From Ensifer sp. Root278 (GTDB lineage: Bacteria > Pseudomonadota > Alphaproteobacteria > Rhizobiales > Rhizobiaceae): a DNA stretch of 64,000 nt. The translations under genes were made by a program, and so were the position numbers. The notes under the pieces are model-generated. The model saw only the letters and a list, made by a program, of their open reading frames with translations, had not been told where the DNA came from and searched no databases. This document shows positions 58,723 to 64,000 of this stretch, piece after piece. The stretch spans positions 1,159 to 65,158 of the forward strand of contig NZ_LMJJ01000034.1 in the NCBI RefSeq assembly GCF_001429285.1, written 5' to 3'. Numbering within the stretch: the first letter of the stretch is position 1; each line of letters opens with the position of its first letter.

Positions 58723-60033
58723 TCATTCGTAACGCAGGGCCTGCACCGGATCGAGGCGCGAAGCACGCCAGGCCGGGAAGATTGTGGCGAGGAAGGAAAG
58801 GGTGAGTGCCATGACGATGACGAGCGCGGTCTCATCGGCATTCATGTCGGCCGGAAGCTGGCTCAGGAAATAGAGCTCTGGGCTGAAAAGTGTGGTTCCA
58901 GAGATCCAGGAGAAGAACTGCCGAATGGATTCGATGTTGAGGCAGACGACGACGCCGAGCGCCACGCCGGCGACCGTTCCCGCCGCGCCGATCGCGGCGC
59001 CCGTCATGAAGAAGATGCGCATCACCGAGCCGGAGGTCGCGCCCATCGTTCTGAGGATCGCGATGTCGCTGCCCTTGTCCTTCACCAGCATGATCAGGCC
59101 GGAAATGATGTTCAGCGCGGCGACCAGCACGATCAGCGTCAGGATCATGAACATGACGTTGCGCTCGACTTCGAGCGCCGAGAAGAAGGTCTTGTTGCGG
59201 TCGCGCCAGTCGGTAATGAAGATCTGTCGTCCCGCGGCATCCTCGATCGGTTGGCGCAGTTCGTCGACGACATCAGGATGCTCGACGAAGATCTCGATCG
59301 ACTGCGCAAGCCCCTCCGCGTTGAAGAAAAGCTGCGCCTCTTCGAGCGGCATGAAGATGATCGTCGAGTCGTATTCCGACATGCCGATCTCGTAGATCGC
59401 CGAGACGGTGTAAGCCTTGACGCGCGGATTCATGCCAAGCGGCGTCACGTCGCCATTGGGCGAGGTCAGCGTGATCGTTCCGCCGACGCGGATGCCGAGT
59501 TGCTCGGCCATGCGCGAACCGATCGCGACACCGGAGCCGGAGGCAAAACCGACCATGTCGCCGGACTGGATATGGTCGGAAACCGACTTCATCTTGCCGA
59601 GATCGTCGGCGCGGATGCCGCGCACCAGCGCACCAGTGGAACTATCGCCGATGCCCTGAGCCAGAACCTGGCCCTCGACCAACGGGATCGCCATGGTGAC
59701 GCCCTTGACGCCCGAGAACTTGGTCGCCAGTTCCGCATAGTTGTTGAGCGGCCCGTCAATCGGCTGGACGATCATGTGACCGTTGATGCCGAGAATGCGC
59801 GAGATCAGCTCGGTGCGGAACCCGTTCATCACGGCCATGACGATGATCAGCGTCGCGACGCCGAGCATGATGCCGATGAAGGAGAAGCCGGCGATAACCG
59901 AAATGAAGGCTTCCTTGCGCCTGGAACGCAGGTAGCGCCACGCCACCATGCGCTCAAAGGCGGAAAAGGGACGGCTGGAGGACTTTTCAGGCTGCGTTGC
60001 GGCCTGCACCTGATCTTCAGTCACGGCGGTCAT
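58723..60033 (-). CDS. lolC: Lipoprotein-releasing system permease LolC/LolE
   Basis: A 436-aa permease. FERMVAWRYLRSRRKEAFISVIAGFSFIGIMLGVATLI is the first membrane region, followed by a large periplasmic domain (about 70-290). Three helices lie in the C-terminal part (about 290-420), and it ends WRASRLDPVQALRYE. Alphaproteobacteria often have one such permease in place of a LolC/LolE pair. It is 19 bases after proS. Confidence 0.94.
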   Translation of the reverse strand: MTAVTEDQVQAATQPEKSSSRPFSAFERMVAWRYLRSRRKEAFISVIAGFSFIGIMLGVATLIIVMAVMNGFRTELISRILGINGHMIVQPIDGPLNNYAELATKFSGVKGVTMAIPLVEGQVLAQGIGDSSTGALVRGIRADDLGKMKSVSDHIQSGDMVGFASGSGVAIGSRMAEQLGIRVGGTITLTSPNGDVTPLGMNPRVKAYTVSAIYEIGMSEYDSTIIFMPLEEAQLFFNAEGLAQSIEIFVEHPDVVDELRQPIEDAAGRQIFITDWRDRNKTFFSALEVERNVMFMILTLIVLVAALNIISGLIMLVKDKGSDIAILRTMGATSGSVMRIFFMTGAAIGAAGTVAGVALGVVVCLNIESIRQFFSWISGTTLFSPELYFLSQLPADMNADETALVIVMALTLSFLATIFPAWRASRLDPVQALRYE

Positions 60034-60052
60034 CCTGCCTTCCCTCGCCTCT

Positions 60053-61381
60053 TCACTTCGTTGCGATCAGCTTGTTGATCGCAGCTTCGACGGTCATGGT
60101 CTCGCGCTCGCCGGTCTTGCGATCCTTGACCTCGACTTCACCGTTGGCGATCGAACGCGGGCCGACGATGATTTGGACCGGAACCCCGATCAGGTCCGCA
60201 GTCGCGAACTTTGCACCGGCGCGGTCGTCCGTGTCGTCGAGCAGTGCGTCGAATCCCGCCTTGCCGAGTTCGGAGTAGAGCGTCTCGCAGGCGCCGTCGC
60301 AAGCGGCATCGCCCGCTTTCATGTTGATGATGACGCCATCGAACGGCGAGATCGACTTCGGCCAGATGATGCCGTTGTCGTCATGCGACGCTTCGATGAT
60401 CGCCGGCACGAGGCGGGTCGGGCCGATGCCGTAGGAGCCCATGTGCACGGCATGTTCCTTGCCGTCGGGGCCGAGAACCTTGGCGCCCATGGCTTCGGAA
60501 TACTTGGTGCCAAAGTAGAAGATGTGGCCGACCTCAATGCCGCGGGCCGACAGGCGGTCGCCTTCGGCAACCGCATTGAAGGCGGCCTCGTCGTGCATTT
60601 CCGATGTCGCGGCGTAACGCGAGGTCCACTTGTCGAAGATCGCCTTCAGGCCGGCGACGTCCTCGAAGTTGGTTTCTTCGCCCGGAATATCGAAGCCGAG
60701 GAAGTCCTTGTGGCAGTAGACCTCGGATTCGCCGGTGTCGGCGAGGATGATGAATTCGTGGCTGAGGTTGCCGCCGATCGGGCCGGTGTCGGCACGCATC
60801 GGAATGGCGCGAAGACCCATGCGCGCAAACGTGCGCAGGTAAGCCGCGAACATGCGGTTATATGCGTGTTCTGCCCCTTCGCGATCGAGATCGAAGGAAT
60901 AGGCGTCCTTCATCAGGAACTCGCGCGAACGCATGGTGCCGAAACGCGGACGGATCTCGTCGCGGAACTTCAGCTGGATATGGTAGAGATTGAGCGGCAG
61001 GTCACGATAGGACTTCACGTAGGACCGGAAGACGTCGGTGATCATTTCCTCGTTCGTCGGGCCGTAAAGCATCGGCCGGTCCTGGCGATCCTTGACGCGC
61101 AGCATCTCCTTGCCATAGGCGTCGTAGCGGCCACTTTCCTGCCAGAGCTCTGCGGACTGCAGCGTCGGCATCAAGAGTTCGATTGCGCCTGAGCGGTTCT
61201 GCTCTTCGCGGATGATCGCATTGACCTTGTCGAGAACCCGCTTGCCCAGTGGCAGCCAGGTATAGATGCCCGAGGACTGCTGCCGGATCATGCCGGTACG
61301 GAGCATGAGGCGGTGGGAAACGATTTCCGCTTCCTTAGGATTTTCCTTCAGGATGGGCATGAAAAAGCGGGACAGGCGCAT
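60053..61381 (-). CDS. proS: Prolyl-tRNA synthetase (short alphaproteobacterial type)
   Basis: A 442-aa class II synthetase. Motif 1 lies near [21 protein letters not shown], motif 2 near [24 protein letters not shown] (about 136-160) and motif 3 near [13 protein letters not shown] (about 316). It lacks the large editing insertion of E. coli ProS, matching the 442-aa form of this class. An anticodon-binding domain ends the protein. First gene of proS-lolC-lolD. Confidence 0.96.
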   Translation of the reverse strand: MRLSRFFMPILKENPKEAEIVSHRLMLRTGMIRQQSSGIYTWLPLGKRVLDKVNAIIREEQNRSGAIELLMPTLQSAELWQESGRYDAYGKEMLRVKDRQDRPMLYGPTNEEMITDVFRSYVKSYRDLPLNLYHIQLKFRDEIRPRFGTMRSREFLMKDAYSFDLDREGAEHAYNRMFAAYLRTFARMGLRAIPMRADTGPIGGNLSHEFIILADTGESEVYCHKDFLGFDIPGEETNFEDVAGLKAIFDKWTSRYAATSEMHDEAAFNAVAEGDRLSARGIEVGHIFYFGTKYSEAMGAKVLGPDGKEHAVHMGSYGIGPTRLVPAIIEASHDDNGIIWPKSISPFDGVIINMKAGDAACDGACETLYSELGKAGFDALLDDTDDRAGAKFATADLIGVPVQIIVGPRSIANGEVEVKDRKTGERETMTVEAAINKLIATK

Positions 61382-62113
61382 GACGGGTTCCAGAACTTGA
61401 TGAACGTCGCACTATCGGCGGATTCGGGCGAAATGACGTTGAGCTCGGGTGCCTTCTTCGCCGGTAGACTGGCAAGGGCGACCGTTGCTTCTCGGGGTCG
61501 AGCTCTCCATTATCCATCGCCGGCAAAGCCAACGTGAACCTTTATGAGCCCTGCGTTCATAGCTGCTTCGCAGGCGGAAGAAAACCCTACTCTCAGGCCA
61601 TCGCCGGAAAGATCGGAGCCACTGATTTTGAGGGGAAAGACCGGAAAAGCCTGCGTCAAAAGAGCACGCTAGTAACAAGACTGCGACAGGAGTTGTCAAC
61701 GGGAATATTTTACCCAACTGTCGCAAAAATGCAAAAAAACAGGATGACACAGCTTAATGTTTGGGCTAATTTCGGCTCACAAAACAGGCATGAAGACTAA
61801 ATTCTTGCCGACTTTCGCGGTCAAGTCTTGGGAGGATAAGATCTTAGGCGCGCTTCGTCGCTGCCGCCGGAAACGGATTAGGATCACGCGAAACTTGAAA
61901 AACAAGGCTTTTAGCCTTGTTTTTTTTTGCTTTTCTCGCCCCGTCGCGAGCACGAAGCAGATGTAAAAATTGAACTATGTCAATTCGGCGGCGGTCAACC
62001 CTGCAATTGCGCTGGTTCCACCCACAGCATCGCGCGCGGCGTCATCATGACGCAGAAATCAAGCACCCGGCAGCCTTGCGGTTCGGCTCAGCCCATCCGC
62101 CTTGCCGATATTC
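61382..62113. other. Long AT-richer region upstream of proS
   Basis: 732 bases without a supported gene. A minus-strand TTGACA (61694-61699) may be the -35 of the proS operon but its -10 is weak. TGCGAC and AGTTG (61682-61695) pair with CAACT and GTCGCA (61715-61725). The strong terminator at 61901-61928 separates this region from the DUF1467 operon. A 69-codon frame at 61757 has no ribosome binding site. Confidence 0.45.
61901..61928. terminator. Bidirectional intrinsic terminator
   Basis: AACAAGGC (61901-61908) pairs with GCCTTGTT (61914-61921) around TTTTA. T-runs follow on both strands: seven T on the plus strand, TTTC on the minus. On the minus strand it ends the rnj-mce-DUF1467 transcript. 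Confidence 0.85.
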
Positions 62114-62383
62114 TCAATAGAATTTCGGGTAAAACCGCGGAATGGAATCGATCCCGTAGCCAAGTTTGACGGAGACGATGTACCAGGCGAGCTGGATGAC
62201 AGCCGCGATCGCCGTGGTCAAAAGCACGACCCGTTTCGCATTGAACTTGGCCGGCGCGCTTTCGACGCTTCCCGGGACGACGCTGTTTTCCTCCGCTTGC
62301 GTGCGCACTCCCAAGGGAAGCACGGCAAATAGCGTGATCCACCAGATGATGAAGTAAATAGCAAAAGTTGAAAACAGTGGCAT
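62114..62383 (-). CDS. DUF1467 small membrane protein
   Basis: An 89-aa inner-membrane protein with helices at about 3-22 and 52-72. The start at 62383 follows GGGAG and gives MPLFSTFAIYFIIWW. Typical DUF1467 features are FAVLPLGVRTQAEE and the C-terminal block. The gene follows mce on the same strand, as in other Rhizobiales. Confidence 0.9.
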   Translation of the reverse strand: MPLFSTFAIYFIIWWITLFAVLPLGVRTQAEENSVVPGSVESAPAKFNAKRVVLLTTAIAAVIQLAWYIVSVKLGYGIDSIPRFYPKFY

Positions 62384-62510
62384 TTCCGGCTCCCGGTGAA
62401 GGCGATCGACGCAACGACCGCAGGCCGTTTCGCCGCGACATCCGCGACATTCTGTCCGCCTTATAGCGCCGCCGGCCCGATCAGACAAACGCGCATCGCG
62501 CGGTCAACTG

Positions 62511-62915
62511 TCACACCTCTTCGAGTTCGATCAGCGTACCCTGGAAATCCTTGGGGTGCAGGAAAAGCACCGGCTTGCCATGCGCACCGATTTTCGGCTC
62601 GCCGTCCCCCAGAACGCGAGCTCCGGCCGCACGCAGCGCGTCGCGTGCGGCGAGGATATTGTCCACCTCGTAGCAGATGTGATGCATTCCGCCCGAAGGG
62701 TTCTTCGCCAGGAAAGCGGCGATCGGCGAGGTCTCGCCGATCGGCTCCAATAGCTCGACCTTGGTGTTCGCCAGCGTGACGAACACCACGGTTACGCCGT
62801 GTTCCGGCAACGTCTGCGGCTCGGTGACGGATGCACCAAGCGTCGAGCGGTAGCTTTCGGCGGCGGCGGCAAGATCCGGCACGGCGATGGCGATATGGTT
62901 CACTTTTCCGAGCAT
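62511..62915 (-). CDS. mce: Methylmalonyl-CoA epimerase
   Basis: A 134-aa VOC enzyme that interconverts (R)- and (S)-methylmalonyl-CoA in propionyl-CoA breakdown. Metal ligands are His7 in NHIAIAVPDL, a His in GGMHHICYEVDN near 76 and Glu in GTLIELEE near 130. It lies between rnj and the DUF1467 gene on the same strand. Confidence 0.94.
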   Translation of the reverse strand: MLGKVNHIAIAVPDLAAAAESYRSTLGASVTEPQTLPEHGVTVVFVTLANTKVELLEPIGETSPIAAFLAKNPSGGMHHICYEVDNILAARDALRAAGARVLGDGEPKIGAHGKPVLFLHPKDFQGTLIELEEV

Positions 62916-62973
62916 TGCGATCCTCCCGCGTCCTGTACCGGCCCCGCTTACACTGCCGCGGGACGACCGCCAA

Positions 62974-64000
62974 TCAGACTTTGGTGACGAACACCGTTAC
63001 AATCGGCTTCTTGCCCCACGTCTGGTTGGCCGTGCTGCGAACGGCGCGGCGAACCGCCTCCTGCAGCATGGCCAGATCCTTGCGCTTTGCCCGCGGAATG
63101 CTCTCGACCGCACCGAGGATCGCGTCATAGAGTGTATCCTCCATGTCTTCGCCCTCGTCATCGAATTCCGGCAGACCGATCGCAACGATGTCCGGGTCGC
63201 CAAGGAAATCGTAGCGGCCGTCGAGTACGACGTTGACGGCGACGTGCCCTGCGAAGGAGAGCTTGCGGCGTTCGCCGATGCCCATCTCTTCGAAATCGCC
63301 GATGAGGTTGCCGTCCTTGTAGATGCGGCCATGCGGCGCTTCGTCGATGACCTCGGCCGGACCTGGTGCAAGACGCAGCATTTCACCGTTCCGAAGGCGC
63401 GGAACGCTGGCGATGCCCGACTGCTGACCAAGTTCGGCATGGGCCGTCAGATGCGCGGCTTCGCCATGAACCGGAACGAGAATCTGCGGGCGCAGCCATT
63501 GATACATCTGCTGCAGCTCGGTGCGGCGCGGGTGACCGGACACATGCACCAGCGCTTCACTGTCGGTGATGATGTGTATGCCTTGCTCGACCAGGCCATT
63601 CTTGATGTCGTTGATCGCCTTCTCGTTGCCGGGGATGGTGCGCGAGGAGAACACGACTGTATCGCCGGCGGAAAAAGCCACGTTGCGCATCTCGTCGCGG
63701 GCAATCTTGGCGAGTGCTGCCCGAGGCTCACCCTGGCTACCGGTCAGGATGACCACGACCTTGTCGCGCGGCACGTAGCCGAACTCGTCTTCGGCAAGGA
63801 AAGGCTTGATCCCTTCCATCAGGCCGAGATCCGCGGCCACGGCGACGACCCGCTTCATCGAACTGCCGAGCAGCAGCACATCCCTGCCCGCCTCTTCCGC
63901 CGCCTCGGCGATCGAGCGGATGCGCCCGACATTCGAGGAGAAAGTCGTAATTGCGACCCGGCCCTCGGCGTTGGCGATGATCTTCGTCAGGCTCTCGGAG
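62974..64000 (-). CDS. rnj: Ribonuclease J, C-terminal part
   Basis: The last 341 codons of a beta-CASP metallo-beta-lactamase ribonuclease; the N-terminal catalytic domain lies beyond the right edge. ITTFSSNVGRIRSI, LTGSQGEPRAALAKIA near the middle and HVSGHPRRTELQQMYQWLRP with PVHGEAAHL are the beta-CASP motifs. The C-terminal domain ends TVFVTKV. RNase J has 5'-3' exo- and endonuclease activity. First visible gene of the rnj-mce-DUF1467 run. Confidence 0.95.
   Translation of the reverse strand, partial: SESLTKIIANAEGRVAITTFSSNVGRIRSIAEAAEEAGRDVLLLGSSMKRVVAVAADLGLMEGIKPFLAEDEFGYVPRDKVVVILTGSQGEPRAALAKIARDEMRNVAFSAGDTVVFSSRTIPGNEKAINDIKNGLVEQGIHIITDSEALVHVSGHPRRTELQQMYQWLRPQILVPVHGEAAHLTAHAELGQQSGIASVPRLRNGEMLRLAPGPAEVIDEAPHGRIYKDGNLIGDFEEMGIGERRKLSFAGHVAVNVVLDGRYDFLGDPDIVAIGLPEFDDEGEDMEDTLYDAILGAVESIPRAKRKDLAMLQEAVRRAVRSTANQTWGKKPIVTVFVTKV

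Noticed and set aside
61389-61407. GAAC...GAAC near the proS start
   Set aside because: The spacer is 5 bases, so it does not fit LexA.
61757-61966. A 69-codon plus-strand frame in the proS upstream region
   Set aside because: No ribosome binding site, the frame runs through the terminator hairpin at 61901-61928, and the composition is basic and AT-driven.

Overview
This window is a core chromosomal segment of an alphaproteobacterium of the Rhizobiaceae, most likely Sinorhizobium/Ensifer. That is an inference from gene content and order: tRNA-Tyr/tRNA-Gly/tuf; aroQ-accB-accC-aat; gatC, gatA and gatB; pyrB plus a pseudo-dihydroorotase, plsY, dprA, topA and rnr; divK-pleD; proS-lolC-lolD; rnj-mce-DUF1467. 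It also rests on the protein style (RNase E with an acidic insertion, PleD/DivK, an NDUFA12-type protein) and on rhizobial palindromic intergenic repeats. The DNA is GC-rich and compact. I saw no transposase, integrase, phage module, rRNA or CRISPR array.

Layout: 1-5.1 kb holds the 5' end of tuf with its upstream tRNAs, rlmB, a tandem Inh-type inhibitor-like protein, azoR with a divergent LysR regulator, and tRNA-Thr. 5.2-16.9 kb holds nadK, prfB (programmed +1 frameshift), mrcA, a periplasmic amidase, RNase E and an aminotransferase. 17-23 kb holds a DsbA-like protein, aroQ, accBC, aat, a DUF2167 protein, a DUF2155 protein and an NDUFA12 homologue. 23-34 kb holds gatB, gatA and gatC, several acetyltransferases (one frameshifted), yjhX, ruvX, an unlisted 51-aa membrane-protein gene, an AEC transporter, a 23-bp tandem repeat and an AidB-like acyl-CoA dehydrogenase. 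34-46 kb is a dense plus-strand run from pyrB to rpmG. 46-50 kb holds a candidate sRNA, pleD, divK and small genes. 50-58 kb holds dinB, an L,D-transpeptidase, dnaE and a small accessory patch. 58-64 kb is the minus-strand lolD-lolC-proS and DUF1467-mce-rnj block.

The most interesting system is a local SOS cluster. Three sites fit the alphaproteobacterial LexA box GTTC-N7-GTTC, all with similar AT-rich spacers. They lie upstream of dinB (50088-50102), of an unlisted 28-codon membrane-peptide gene (box 56613-56627, gene 56493-56579, minus strand) and of a DUF5680 gene (box 57348-57362). The 28-aa peptide has an ideal Shine-Dalgarno sequence and a LexA box inside its promoter spacer. In size, topology and control it resembles the SOS-induced division inhibitor SidA of Caulobacter, though homology is not shown.

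Other notable points: all metal-ligand positions of the pyrB-linked dihydroorotase appear lost; six copies of a 22-23 bp palindrome-cored repeat fill the junction of two convergent genes; a terminator-ended structured RNA is likely at 46196-46302; and several CtrA-like TTAACCAT sites lie in promoters of the same window as divK and pleD.
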